Origin: Deltaproteobacteria bacterium
GTDB lineage: Bacteria; Myxococcota_A; UBA796; SXON01
DNA length: 64,000 nucleotides
Reading direction: 5' to 3'
Assembly: GCA_014191855.1 (NCBI GenBank)
Contig: BJHF01000015.1
Location: 1-64,000, forward strand
Positions within the stretch are counted from its first letter, which is position 1; every line of letters begins with the position of its first letter. The position numbers were made by a program, and so were the translations under genes. Positions 33,968 to 42,317 of the stretch are shown here, piece after piece. The notes beneath the pieces are model-generated. The model did no database searches and was not told where the DNA came from. It saw nothing but the letters and a program-made list of their open reading frames with translations.

Positions 33968-34522
33968 ATGACCATCTCCGACGCCGACCTCAGCGAGCTG
34001 TACATGCGCTACGCCCCGATCCTCCACGCCCGCGCCCGCGGCATCCTCGGCGATGACGCGGAGGCCGGTGATGCGGTTCAAGAGACCTTCGCCCGGGTGA
34101 TCCGGGCCGGTGAGCGGTTCCGCAACGAGTCGTCGCCGCTCACGTGGATGTACCAGATCAATACGAATTGGTGCCTCAACCGCCTGCGGGACCGCAAGGG
34201 GCACCAGCGGAAACATGACGAGCGACGTGCTGAAATCATGCCTCGGGGGGAGGAGCCGGAGCTGGACGTGAGCCGGTTGGACGACCACCGGATTCGGGAC
34301 CTGCTGGTGGAGGAGGAGGCGGAGACGCAACGCATCGTTATCGCCCTGTTCTTTGACGACATGACGCGCGAAGAAGCGGCGGTGGCGGTCGGGATCTCGG
34401 TGCCGACCCTCCGAAAGCGGCTGGACGCGTTCCTCCGCCGCGCCCGCCGGTCGCTTGGGGTGGTGGTGGCCAGCGCTGTGGTGGTGTGGTTCGCCTGGTC
34501 TGCGCTCGGGGGTGGCCAATGA
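33968..34522 (+). CDS. ECF-type sigma-70 factor with a C-terminal membrane segment
   Basis: 184 residues. Region 2 covers about residues 8-75 (LYMRYAPILHARARGILG, DAVQETFARVIRAGERF) and region 4 about residues 112-160 (TREEAAVAVGISVPTLRKRL). Directly after region 4 comes LGVVVASAVVVWFAWSAL (residues 163-180), a clear transmembrane helix with an Arg-rich cytoplasmic flank and a tiny GGGQ tail. Sigma factors are normally soluble, so this one may be tethered to the inner membrane and need release, or the helix may bind the neighbouring membrane protein. The stop overlaps the next gene as ATGA. Confidence 0.86.
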   Translation: MTISDADLSELYMRYAPILHARARGILGDDAEAGDAVQETFARVIRAGERFRNESSPLTWMYQINTNWCLNRLRDRKGHQRKHDERRAEIMPRGEEPELDVSRLDDHRIRDLLVEEEAETQRIVIALFFDDMTREEAAVAVGISVPTLRKRLDAFLRRARRSLGVVVASAVVVWFAWSALGGGQ

Positions 34523-35253
34523 GCCGCCTCAACGATGGATCCCGACCCTCCCGGCTGCGGATCGGGCAACACCTCGCCGGGGAAGCGCCATTGGCGCCGG
34601 ATGAAGCGCAGAGCCCAGCGGTCGATGTGTGGAAGGCCGAGGTGGCCGGGACCGTGCCACCCGCGTTCGACGCCGAGAAGCTGCGGGAGTTGGCCAAAAA
34701 GCTCCCCGAGCAGGAGCCGGGGGGCGGCACCGTCGTACCGCTTTTCCGGCGGGTGGCGCCGATCGCTGCGCTGTGCTTCGCGATGGCAGCGGCGCTGTTG
34801 TTCCTCGTTCGCCCGCCGCCGAGCCGCGGCCACCGCAGCAAGGGCGAGGTAACGCTTGATGTGCGGGTGAACCGCGAAGGCACCACCCTGCCTTCCGGCG
34901 TGGACATTCCGGTTCGGTCGGGCGATCGCCTGCAGTTCGTCTATCAGCCCGGCGCGAACAATAGCGTCGTGATCGTAGGCGTGGACGGCTCGGGCTCGGT
35001 TCAAACCTACTGGCCCGACGAAGGGGACGCGCCGGTGCTGGTGGTTCCTGGCGAGGCCCACCTTCTCGAGGGGAGCATCCTGCTCGACGGCGCGGAAGGG
35101 CCCGAGGTGTTCGTTGCGGGCTTCGGCGTCGAATCGGCGGAGGCGGTCGCAGAGGAGGTGCGCGCGGCGTTCGCTTCGGGGGGCGTCGAGGCGGTTGTGG
35201 CGCTGGAAGAGGCGCATCCGGGCCTGGCCGTATTGGTGCTGGAGAAGGAGTGA
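34519..35253 (+). CDS. Single-pass membrane protein with DUF4384-like domain, possible anti-sigma partner
   Basis: 244 residues. Residues 1-75 are cytoplasmic by the positive-inside rule and include DAEKLRELAKKLPEQEPGG. A transmembrane helix lies at about residues 79-97 (VAPIAALCFAMAAALLFLVR). The periplasmic part contains VRSGDRLQFVYQPGANNSVV then VDGSGSVQTYWPDE, as in DUF4384 domains often found beside caspase-like proteins. Topology (short cytoplasmic domain, one helix, periplasmic sensor) is that of a transmembrane anti-sigma factor, but no zinc-finger motif is seen. Overlaps the sigma gene (ATGA) and the caspase gene (GTGA). Confidence 0.7.
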   Translation: MSRLNDGSRPSRLRIGQHLAGEAPLAPDEAQSPAVDVWKAEVAGTVPPAFDAEKLRELAKKLPEQEPGGGTVVPLFRRVAPIAALCFAMAAALLFLVRPPPSRGHRSKGEVTLDVRVNREGTTLPSGVDIPVRSGDRLQFVYQPGANNSVVIVGVDGSGSVQTYWPDEGDAPVLVVPGEAHLLEGSILLDGAEGPEVFVAGFGVESAEAVAEEVRAAFASGGVEAVVALEEAHPGLAVLVLEKE

Positions 35254-36830
35254 GCCTCGTCCTCGCCAGCATCCTCGGCGTGGGCCTCGCGGCGGCCGAG
35301 GTTCAGCGCTTCGCCGTCGTGGTGGGGAACAACGAGGGCGCCGTCGGCAATGCACGCCTGTACTTCGCCGAGCAGGACGCGAGGAAGGTGCAGGGGGTGC
35401 TCACCGAGCTCGGCGGCGTTTCGCTGATGAACACCCGATCGCTCTACGGAAAGGGGCGGGGGGACCTGCTCAAGGTGATGGCAGACCTTCAAGGCCCCAT
35501 CGCGAGCGCCCGCCAGAATGGCAACGAGACGGTGCTGTATTTTTTCTACTCCGGCCACGCCGACGACAAGAACCTGCAGCTCGGCCGCACCGACGTGAGC
35601 TGGAGCGAGCTGGGCACGCTCCTTGAGAAGTCCGGCGCCGACGTGCGGGTGGCGTTCGTGGATGCGTGCCAGTCGGGCACGATGACCCGGCGGAAGGGCG
35701 GCATCCGCGCTCCGGGCTTCGTGTTTGAGTTGCAGGAACGGCTCGACGCGCGCGGCTCGGTGATCATCACGAGCAGCGGTGGCGACGAAGCGAGCCAGGA
35801 GTCCGACGAGATCGGCGGCTCCTACTTCACTCATTTTCTCGCCTCGGGGCTCTCGGGCAACGCGGACGACGACGGCGACGGGCGCGTGACGCTGAGCGAA
35901 ACCTACCGCTATGTGTACCACGAGACCGTGTACCGGACGTCTGCGACGCGTACCGGCACCCAGCACCCGACCGGCGCCTGGGATCTCTCGGCGAACGGCG
36001 AGGTGGTCATCACCGAGCTAGGCCGAGCCGGCACCGGGACGCTCCAGCTCCCGGCCTCGAACCCGGGCACCTTCGCAGTGTTCGACGTAGACCGGCGCAT
36101 GTACGTCTCCGAAGTGGCGGTAACCGGCATGGACCGGCAGATCTCGCTCCGGCCCGGGGCGTACCTCGTACAGAAGCGCCTCCCGACGCACCTTGCGGTC
36201 GCGCAGGTCCGGATCGGCGCCTCGACCGTGGTGCGGGTGGACGGTGCGCAGTTCAAGGATGGCGAGTATGAAGACGACGTGGCGAAGGGAACGATCAACG
36301 CCACGATCCGCGAAGCGAAGCGCCCGAAGCTGGCCTTGCACCTCATCACGGGCGGCCGGGCGTTCTCCGATCCGACGATCGCGTCAGCGTATTTCCCAAG
36401 CACGGCGGCGGCGGGGCTTGAGGGACGCTTCGGCTGGCGGGACGGGAAGTACCTGAGCGCGGACTTCCTTGCGGGGAGCGGAGCGGGAACGCTGGAGATC
36501 GAGGGGTTGGGCTACCCCGTGAACATCGAGTTGGACTCGGCCACCTTCGCGGCGGGTGCCGGTTGGCGCACCCCCGAGTTCATCGTACAGGCTGGCGGCG
36601 GCCTGCATCTCCAGGCCTTCTGGCTTCGGCGGCGGTTCCCCGATGAGGGGGTGGCGGATCAGGAGCTGTTCTCCGTAGCGCCCGGGCTCTCGGGCTGGTT
36701 TGGTGTTCACCCCGGACAGTTCGAAGCGGAGCTCCAGCTTCGTGTGCATTACCTGCCCTTCGTCGTCGATGGCCGCGACAACGGAATGGGCTTCTCCGAG
36801 CTCCTGCTCGGCCTCGGCTACCGGTTCTAA
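35250..36830 (+). CDS. Secreted caspase-family peptidase fused to a probable outer-membrane barrel
   Basis: 526 residues, GTG start. Signal peptide at residues 1-16 (LVLASILGVGLAAAEV). Caspase (C14) domain at about residues 18-250: RFAVVVGNNEG, the catalytic His103 in YFFYSGHADD and Cys140 in VAFVDACQSG, then ITSSGGDEASQES. A canonical EF-hand loop lies at residues 206-217 (DDDGDGRVTLSE). Residues about 258-350 form a PEGA-like beta domain. Residues about 359-526 have amphipathic strands with tight turns and end LGLGYRF, a terminal Phe as in BAM-inserted barrels. I infer a calcium-responsive cysteine peptidase held at the outer membrane. Third gene of a coupled operon led by a sigma factor. 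Confidence 0.83.
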   Translation: MSLVLASILGVGLAAAEVQRFAVVVGNNEGAVGNARLYFAEQDARKVQGVLTELGGVSLMNTRSLYGKGRGDLLKVMADLQGPIASARQNGNETVLYFFYSGHADDKNLQLGRTDVSWSELGTLLEKSGADVRVAFVDACQSGTMTRRKGGIRAPGFVFELQERLDARGSVIITSSGGDEASQESDEIGGSYFTHFLASGLSGNADDDGDGRVTLSETYRYVYHETVYRTSATRTGTQHPTGAWDLSANGEVVITELGRAGTGTLQLPASNPGTFAVFDVDRRMYVSEVAVTGMDRQISLRPGAYLVQKRLPTHLAVAQVRIGASTVVRVDGAQFKDGEYEDDVAKGTINATIREAKRPKLALHLITGGRAFSDPTIASAYFPSTAAAGLEGRFGWRDGKYLSADFLAGSGAGTLEIEGLGYPVNIELDSATFAAGAGWRTPEFIVQAGGGLHLQAFWLRRRFPDEGVADQELFSVAPGLSGWFGVHPGQFEAELQLRVHYLPFVVDGRDNGMGFSELLLGLGYRF

Positions 36831-36834
36831 TCCC

Positions 36835-37755
36835 ATGATCCTCTCTCCCCTCCTGCTCCTTGGTGCCCTGGGCTGCGGCAATGTCAGCAACGACATCTTC
36901 GACGACGACGTAGACTTCGCGGCGGCGCTCCCCGAGGAGTCCCGACAAACGCTCAGCTTTTCGGACGACACCACCGACGAGGCCGGGCGTGGCCTCGGGG
37001 AGCGCGCCGACCTCGTGGAGCTTTCCGTGGCGGTGGCCGGTGGCGTGAACGCCTATGTGTTCGCCGTGCTTGGCGTCGTAGACGCGGCCATCGAGCTGCC
37101 GCCCTCGGAGCGTACAGAGGATACCCGGCGTTGGGGGCCTCATACGGGTGAGTGTGGTGTTGACTTCACGCTGTTGATGTCGCGCTCAGCCGGCGTGTAC
37201 GACTGGAGTGTTTCGGGCCATGCGGCGGGCACCGAGGACGCGGTGCTGCTGTACGGCACCCACTTCGCGGGCACGAGCGTGGCCGCGGGCGACGGCCGCT
37301 TCGTTTGGGACCATAGCCGCTGGAACGAGTGGTGTGCCGGCACGGAAACGGGCCTGGTCGAGGTTGCCTACGACAATCGCGACGGCGTTGATCTCGTCGT
37401 GGGTGTGAACGGTTGGACGACCACGAGCGGCGACGTGGAGGACTGGACCTACGCCTACCGCCGCACCGGGAGCCTCGGCGACTTCCAGTACCGGACGGTC
37501 ACCGATCTGGAAGGTGATGGCAGCGAAGAGCTCGCAAATGTTGCCGTGCGAGATCGCTGGATCCCCGGCGAAGGTGGCCGGTCAGACGCGACAGTCACCG
37601 GCGGTGCCTTCGGGGAGGATCCGTGGGTATGGAGCCAGTGTTGGGGCCCCACGGGGCGCCTCCTCTGGCAGGAGGACTCTCTGGCGATCACCGAGCAGGT
37701 CGGCGTTGCGGCGGCGTGCGCGTTCACGGACGTGGCGGGGGTCGACCGGATCTGA
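36835..37755 (+). CDS. Lipoprotein of the caspase operon
   Basis: 306 residues, ATG start 4 nt after the caspase stop. The leader LSPLLLLGALGCGNVS has lipobox ALGC. The mature part begins acidic (DIFDDDVDFAAALPEE) and is beta-rich, with three or four Cys (GECGVDFTLL, NEWCAGTETG, WSQCWGPTG, AAACAFTD) suggesting disulfides. It has WTYAYRRTGS-type strands and no recognised domain. Its place in the operon makes it a candidate substrate, inhibitor or surface partner of the caspase-barrel protein (inference only). Confidence 0.68.
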   Translation: MILSPLLLLGALGCGNVSNDIFDDDVDFAAALPEESRQTLSFSDDTTDEAGRGLGERADLVELSVAVAGGVNAYVFAVLGVVDAAIELPPSERTEDTRRWGPHTGECGVDFTLLMSRSAGVYDWSVSGHAAGTEDAVLLYGTHFAGTSVAAGDGRFVWDHSRWNEWCAGTETGLVEVAYDNRDGVDLVVGVNGWTTTSGDVEDWTYAYRRTGSLGDFQYRTVTDLEGDGSEELANVAVRDRWIPGEGGRSDATVTGGAFGEDPWVWSQCWGPTGRLLWQEDSLAITEQVGVAAACAFTDVAGVDRI

Positions 37756-37770
37756 GGGAGGAGGCCCCGC

Positions 37771-39036
37771 TCAGCGCGCCGCGCGCAGCGCCGTGATCGC
37801 CGCCACCGTCGCGGCCGCTTCTGGCGACGCCAGCGCCGTCGTGACGCGCTTCGCGGCTTCGTCGATCCGGCGCAACGCGCGTTGCCGATGCGGATCCTCC
37901 TGGTCCAACGCGGCGAAGAGGTGTGCCCACGCGTGATCGAGGGCGTCGCCGAGGTCGCGGCGCACAGGCTCCGGGTCGACGTCGAGCGCGATGCGCGTTT
38001 CCAAGGCCAGAAGCTTGGTTTCCGGGCCGGAGGTTCGCTCTGCGCGCCGCCACGCCTCCCAGGCCCCCGTGGCGCTCGCGGCTCGCCGGGCCGGCCCAAT
38101 CCGTCGGCCCTGGCGCAGCATGGAGACGACCGCGGTGATCCCCAGCCCCGCGATGATCGAGATGTCGAGCGCGGGAATCCCGGAGTGGATGAACAGCGGA
38201 ATCTGCGCGACGCCGCCGGCCACCATCGCCGGAAGGAACGTGGGCGACACCGCCGACGTCGCGACGACTTCCGCCTGCAGGCCGGCGCGCTCCGCCTGGG
38301 TGCGCAGGCGTAAGCTCCGCGCGGGCTCGGTTACGGGGGCCCAGATCCATTGCCCCGGCCGCTCGGATGCGCGTTCCACGTCGCGGAGACGCGTCCCGGT
38401 TCGCGCCGCAACGCGCGCGAGCAAGGGGGCGTTTCCTGCCGGGAGCCGCACCATCACGACGGAAGGTGGGGGCGATGCACGTGAGGCGGCGGAGATGACG
38501 GGGCTGCTCGACTCCGGCGACCGCTGCGTGCGCACGGGGGCAGCAGGGGGCATCGCGGGAGCCGGGCCGGGCGCCCCCAGGACGTCGGCGAGGGAAACCT
38601 CCCGAAGCTGGCCTTCTGCCAGACCGAGAGGTGCGTAGCGGATGACGCCGGCCGCATCCACCACCAGATCGGCGGCGGTCGCTCGGTGGAGGTTCACGCC
38701 TGCGGCCACCAACCAGCCGGCAAGCGAAGCGCGGGCGTCGTCGTCGAGGGCTTCGAGCAACGCGGGGCCGTGCACGCGGGGGCGCACCCAGGCTGGCCAA
38801 CCGTCGATATCCACCCAATCCAGCTCGGGGTGCGCTGCGATTCCGGCGTTGCGTCGGGCTTCGCGGCCCCCAAGCCACGCCTCGCGTGCCCCGGCCCGTA
38901 GCCGTAGATGGGCGTTCGGCAGGATCAGCTCCGTGTCGCCGTCGTCATCAAGGGAGAAGGCCAGAAACCCCGGCGGCGCCGGGACCGCCGACCGCACGCG
39001 CCGGTCGCCGACGCGACGCCCTGGCCCTAGCTCCAC
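37771..39036 (-). CDS. Hypothetical membrane-associated protein
   Basis: 421 residues, GTG start sharing one base with the hydrolase stop (TAGTG). Residues about 20-180 are soluble, with HRATAADLVVDAAGVIRYAP, a layout faintly like a kinase-type fold but without catalytic motifs. A Pro/Ala/Ser linker follows. Near residue 285 there are two hydrophobic stretches (MVAGGVAQIPLFIH, ISIIAGLGITAVVSML) that could form a hairpin in the membrane. A helical C-terminal domain ends it (RRDLGDALDHAWAHLFAALD). No family recognised. Last of a three-gene operon. Confidence 0.58.
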   Translation of the reverse strand: MELGPGRRVGDRRVRSAVPAPPGFLAFSLDDDGDTELILPNAHLRLRAGAREAWLGGREARRNAGIAAHPELDWVDIDGWPAWVRPRVHGPALLEALDDDARASLAGWLVAAGVNLHRATAADLVVDAAGVIRYAPLGLAEGQLREVSLADVLGAPGPAPAMPPAAPVRTQRSPESSSPVISAASRASPPPSVVMVRLPAGNAPLLARVAARTGTRLRDVERASERPGQWIWAPVTEPARSLRLRTQAERAGLQAEVVATSAVSPTFLPAMVAGGVAQIPLFIHSGIPALDISIIAGLGITAVVSMLRQGRRIGPARRAASATGAWEAWRRAERTSGPETKLLALETRIALDVDPEPVRRDLGDALDHAWAHLFAALDQEDPHRQRALRRIDEAAKRVTTALASPEAAATVAAITALRAAR

Positions 39037-39878
39037 TATTCCTCCTGGCAATCCTGGCGAATCCAGCATTCCAACCACGGGCGGAACGTCTCCGCGTCCG
39101 TCTCGAGGGTCTCCGCATGGTCGGCCCCCGGGTTCAGGAGCAGCTTCTTCGTGGTGGCCGCGGCACCGTCGTACACCATCTGGGCGTGCTCGGGCTGGAT
39201 GTAGGTGTCCTCCGCGCCGTGGCTGACGAGGTACGGCACCTCGGGTGGCATCTTGCGAACGGCGGCGACGTTGTCGAAGTTCTCTTCGAAGAACCAACCG
39301 CTTGGGAGATCCATCGTCGTGCCGTCGTCCAGCATCTTCTGGGTGTTGGCGAACATGTCCTGGGTGATGAGCACACGCGGCGGCGTGGCCACGAGGTTGT
39401 GCACGGACACGAACCCGCCGAGGGAGAGCCCGATGTAGACGAGATCGGTGCTCGGGAGCTCCGTCGTGTCCTCCACGTGCTCGATCGCAGCAGCCCCATC
39501 GGCGATCACCCCGTCAAAATCCGGGTCGCCCGCGGAGCGTCCGTAGCCGCGGTAGTCGAAGATGAACACTTCGTAGCCGCTCTCCCAGTAGAAGCCGACG
39601 TCGGCCCAGTATTCATCGATGTTCGCGGCGTTTCCGTGGAAATAGACGACGACATCGCGAGTGGTATTGCGCTCGCCTGGGACGCACTCCGCATCGCCCT
39701 CGTGCGCCTGATGGGCCCAGGCTCCGTAGAGGGTGCCCGCCTCGCCCTCGAATGACACCAACTCCTGGCAGTCGGAGGGGATGATCTCGCCGCCGAGCGC
39801 GTACGCGTCTGTCGCCTCGGGATTGAAGAAGAAACCGTCGAGCCGGTAGCAGCCGGAGAGCAGGATCAGGAACATCAT
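39036..39878 (-). CDS. Alpha/beta-hydrolase lipoprotein
   Basis: 280 residues, ATG start in an ATGA overlap. The leader MMFLILLSGCYRL has lipobox LSGC. A serine hydrolase fold is clear: VVVYFHGNAANIDEYW (oxyanion region), FIFDYRGYGRSAGDPD, the nucleophile elbow VYIGLSLGGFVSVH, YLVSHGAEDTYIQPEH with the acid, and the catalytic His in NPGADHAETLE. Resembles BAAT/esterase-type hydrolases of the YfhR/ABHD kind. Substrate unknown. It acts in the periplasm or at the outer membrane. Confidence 0.82.
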   Translation of the reverse strand: MMFLILLSGCYRLDGFFFNPEATDAYALGGEIIPSDCQELVSFEGEAGTLYGAWAHQAHEGDAECVPGERNTTRDVVVYFHGNAANIDEYWADVGFYWESGYEVFIFDYRGYGRSAGDPDFDGVIADGAAAIEHVEDTTELPSTDLVYIGLSLGGFVSVHNLVATPPRVLITQDMFANTQKMLDDGTTMDLPSGWFFEENFDNVAAVRKMPPEVPYLVSHGAEDTYIQPEHAQMVYDGAAATTKKLLLNPGADHAETLETDAETFRPWLECWIRQDCQEE

Positions 39879-40546
39879 TTATCGCCTCCGCCGAAGGTGA
39901 TCCCATACGCGAACTGCAGCTCGACCGCGCCCATCGTTCCTGGGGCCGCGTATTCGGGAACGATGGGCACGCCGCTCTCCCAGGGGTCGAGCCACTTCAG
40001 CTCGATGTCCACGTGGCTGCGGCCCACGCCGAAGCGATTACCTAGAATAAACCCTCCGATACCGTGGAACGTCTCCGCCGGCTCCAGGAAGCCGGTGAAC
40101 CCCGTGTAGACCGTGTGCTGCGTGGTTTTGCCGTAGTCCCAGCCGGCGAGGAGCGTGGGTTGCATGAAGAACCGGAAGCCACCCTCGGGCGCGCGGTCGG
40201 GATCAAGATCCCCGGCGGCCCCGAGCAGGGTGAGATCGACCATCAGCCGCGGCCGCGCGCCGGCGGGGGCCAAGAGCTGCTGCGAAGCGCCGACTTCGCC
40301 GGCCCCGATCGCGAACATCAGCGCGGCTGTGGGGTGGAACGCGGCGTGAACATTGGTCGTTTCGGTTACCCCAACGGTGGCCCCCAGCGTGGAGAGCGGG
40401 ATCGGGATCGGCGCCCCGAACACCTCGGTGATCGGGCCCCCGACGGAGAGCGCGACATCCACGTTACCTTTGCCGATCGGGCGAATTCCGTGGGTGGTGG
40501 AGCAGCCCGCTGCGAGCACGAGGCCCGCGCACAAGACACGTTGCAT
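39875..40546 (-). CDS. Outer-membrane beta-barrel-like protein with lipoprotein leader
   Basis: 223 residues. The leader LCAGLVLAAGCSTTHG has lipobox AAGC. The body is strands with Gly turns (KGNVDVALSVGGPITEV, STLGATVGVTETTNVHAAF, RPRLMVDLTLLGAAGD, GFRFFMQPTLLAGWDYG), a pattern of small outer-membrane barrels, ending AVELQFAYGITFGGGDK. The pairing of a lipid anchor with a barrel is unusual; the leader could also be an ordinary signal peptide cut elsewhere. First gene of the operon with the hydrolase and the unknown membrane protein; 35 nt from the divergent acyltransferase gene. Confidence 0.6.
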   Translation of the reverse strand: MQRVLCAGLVLAAGCSTTHGIRPIGKGNVDVALSVGGPITEVFGAPIPIPLSTLGATVGVTETTNVHAAFHPTAALMFAIGAGEVGASQQLLAPAGARPRLMVDLTLLGAAGDLDPDRAPEGGFRFFMQPTLLAGWDYGKTTQHTVYTGFTGFLEPAETFHGIGGFILGNRFGVGRSHVDIELKWLDPWESGVPIVPEYAAPGTMGAVELQFAYGITFGGGDK

Positions 40547-40581
40547 GCCTTCCCTTATCGCCCGCGGGGTACGTTGGCCCG

Positions 40582-41127
40582 GTGTTGCCCTGGTTGATCA
40601 GCGTCGCAGTCCGGGTGCTCGCGGCGACCTGGCGCGTGGAGCGGCCGCCGTGGCCCGTTGAGGGGCCCTGTGTCGTCGCCCTGTGGCACGGGCACCAGCT
40701 CCCCATGATCGCGCTACATCGAGGGCGAAACCTCGTGGCGATGACCAGCCTGTCTCGCGATGGGGGGCTGGTTGCTGCGGTGCTCACTCGTCTCGGGTAT
40801 TCAGTCCTGCGTGGATCCTCCTCCCGCGGCGGCGCGGAGGCGCTCATGGCGTGCGTGCTCGCGCTGCGGGAGGGGCGCTCCCCGGCGCTGGCGGTGGACG
40901 GGCCTCGTGGCCCGGCCGGAAGCGTGGCGCCGGGAGCAGAAGCCCTGGCGCGGGCGGGTCGGGTGCCCGTCGTGTTTGGGCGGGTGCTCGCCGCCGGCTG
41001 GCGCGCGCGGAGCTGGGACCGGTTCCTCGTGCCGTGGCCCTTTGCAAAGGTAGTCCTTGAATACGGGCTTTGGAGCACGGAAGATGGCCCGCTGGAGGCT
41101 GCGATGGCGCGGTTCCGCGAGCCTTAG
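40582..41127 (+). CDS. Lysophospholipid acyltransferase-like protein (DUF374)
   Basis: 181 residues, GTG start. DUF374 features: VVALWHGHQLPMIALHRGRN (with the His replacing the HX4D of classical acyltransferases), VAMTSLSRDGGLVAAVLTRLGY and the glycine-rich VLRGSSSRGGAEAL, then AVDGPRGPAGSVAPGA. Members act on lipid A-like or other glycolipid acyl acceptors at the inner membrane. The gene is monocistronic and convergent with the next gene (13 nt apart). Normal family length is about 200. Confidence 0.83.
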   Translation: MLPWLISVAVRVLAATWRVERPPWPVEGPCVVALWHGHQLPMIALHRGRNLVAMTSLSRDGGLVAAVLTRLGYSVLRGSSSRGGAEALMACVLALREGRSPALAVDGPRGPAGSVAPGAEALARAGRVPVVFGRVLAAGWRARSWDRFLVPWPFAKVVLEYGLWSTEDGPLEAAMARFREP

Positions 41128-41140
41128 ACGGTCCCGAAGC

Positions 41141-41443
41141 TCAGGCGTCCCAGCGCAGCTTCACCCGGAAGTGCCCCTGTTCCGGGGTGCGTGCGAGCGC
41201 GACCCGGGCGTTCCCGTCCACGATCACGCCGAACTCGATCTCCATGACGACGGGCGGAGAATCGCCTCCCATCGACAACGCGCTCCCCATCCGTTCCGCG
41301 GCCGCCGCGATGATCGCCATGGTTCCATCGAGGATCTGATCGGGGTGGGAGTTGGAGCCGACGGCGTTTTTATCAACTCCTCCCTTGTTTTCTGTGTCGA
41401 CGAGCAACACCACGCGGTCGGAAATGCGAGACTCAAGAAGCAT
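41141..41443 (-). CDS. Small protein resembling trypsin-co-occurring domain 1
   Basis: 100 residues from ATG 41443. It ends with MEIEFGVIVDGNARVALART and HFRVKLRWDA, which recalls the C-terminal VEFG...F.V.L.W strand pair of the Trypco1/CU044_2847 family, small beta proteins often encoded beside trypsin-like proteases or NTPases in conflict-type loci. No protease is adjacent here. The region ILDGTMAIIAAAAERMG forms the preceding helix. 36 nt from the divergent methyltransferase start. Assignment is by pattern memory only. Confidence 0.5.
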   Translation of the reverse strand: MLLESRISDRVVLLVDTENKGGVDKNAVGSNSHPDQILDGTMAIIAAAAERMGSALSMGGDSPPVVMEIEFGVIVDGNARVALARTPEQGHFRVKLRWDA

Positions 41444-41479
41444 GCGAACTCTGGCGAGCGTGGTACGTAGCGCCGCGAC

Positions 41480-42283
41480 ATGTCTTCCGCACCCCTCGCC
41501 GACTCCCCTTGGTGGGCGCTTCGCTATGAAGCCCTCGCCGCGCTCGATCCCGCGCTCTTGGGCGTGGTCGATGACCGCACGGAGGCCGAGGTCGTGTTCC
41601 TCGAAGGGCTCCTGGAGCTGGGTCCCGAGGGCCGGGTGCTCGATGTGGGCTGTGGTGGTGGTCGGCACGCGATCTCCTTCGCTGAGCGGGGTCACTCCGT
41701 TACGGGGGTTGATCTCTCGCCCCGAATCCTGAGGGTGGCGCGGGATCAATGGGATGAGCGCAACCCCGGCCTGAAGGGGCCGGTGTGGATGCCGGGCGAC
41801 ATGCGCTGGCTGCCGAGCTGCGAGCCGGTCGACGCCGCGGTGTTCCTCGATGGTGCTTTCGGATTGTTCGACGACCCGGCCGACCACCTCAAGGTGCTTT
41901 CCTCCGCGGCCGAGCACCTCCGACCGGGCGGAAAGCTGGTGATCCAGGCGCCGAATCCGTATCACTGGGCGGGACGGCCACGCGCGCAGCACCTCCCGCC
42001 CGGCGCGCTAGCGGAGGGGATGGACGTGATCCGCACCAGCCGGTTCGACGCCGACGAGGGGCGCGTGGAGGAGCGGATCGTATGTTTCAAGGCGGGGAAG
42101 CGCCACGAGCCGCCCACGCAGAGCCTGCGCGCCTTCACGCCACCGGAGCTGGTGGAGATGCTCCTCGCCGCCGGCTTCACCACCGTGGATGTGTATGGCA
42201 GCGAAGGGTGGGCGGTGCCGGAAGAGCCGATGCCGGTCCACGCCACGGACAGCGTGTGGTTGTGGGTGTGCGCGAGCCTGTGA
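41480..42283 (+). CDS. Class I SAM-dependent methyltransferase
   Basis: 267 residues. The SAM-binding motif I is RVLDVGCGGGRHAISFAERG (residues about 52-71), with the acidic VTGVDLSPRIL as motif II, and DAAVFLDGAFGLFDDPADHL near motif IV; AEHLRPGGKLVIQAP is the typical post-motif helix-strand. The C-terminal part (TPPELVEMLLAAGFTTVDVY) is standard for the ubiquinone/menaquinone-type methyltransferase superfamily. The substrate is not deducible. It is followed 34 nt later by the alkaline phosphatase on the same strand. Confidence 0.85.
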   Translation: MSSAPLADSPWWALRYEALAALDPALLGVVDDRTEAEVVFLEGLLELGPEGRVLDVGCGGGRHAISFAERGHSVTGVDLSPRILRVARDQWDERNPGLKGPVWMPGDMRWLPSCEPVDAAVFLDGAFGLFDDPADHLKVLSSAAEHLRPGGKLVIQAPNPYHWAGRPRAQHLPPGALAEGMDVIRTSRFDADEGRVEERIVCFKAGKRHEPPTQSLRAFTPPELVEMLLAAGFTTVDVYGSEGWAVPEEPMPVHATDSVWLWVCASL

Positions 42284-42317
42284 TTCGGGGGTAGACTGGG
42301 CGCCTTCCGAGCGCTGC

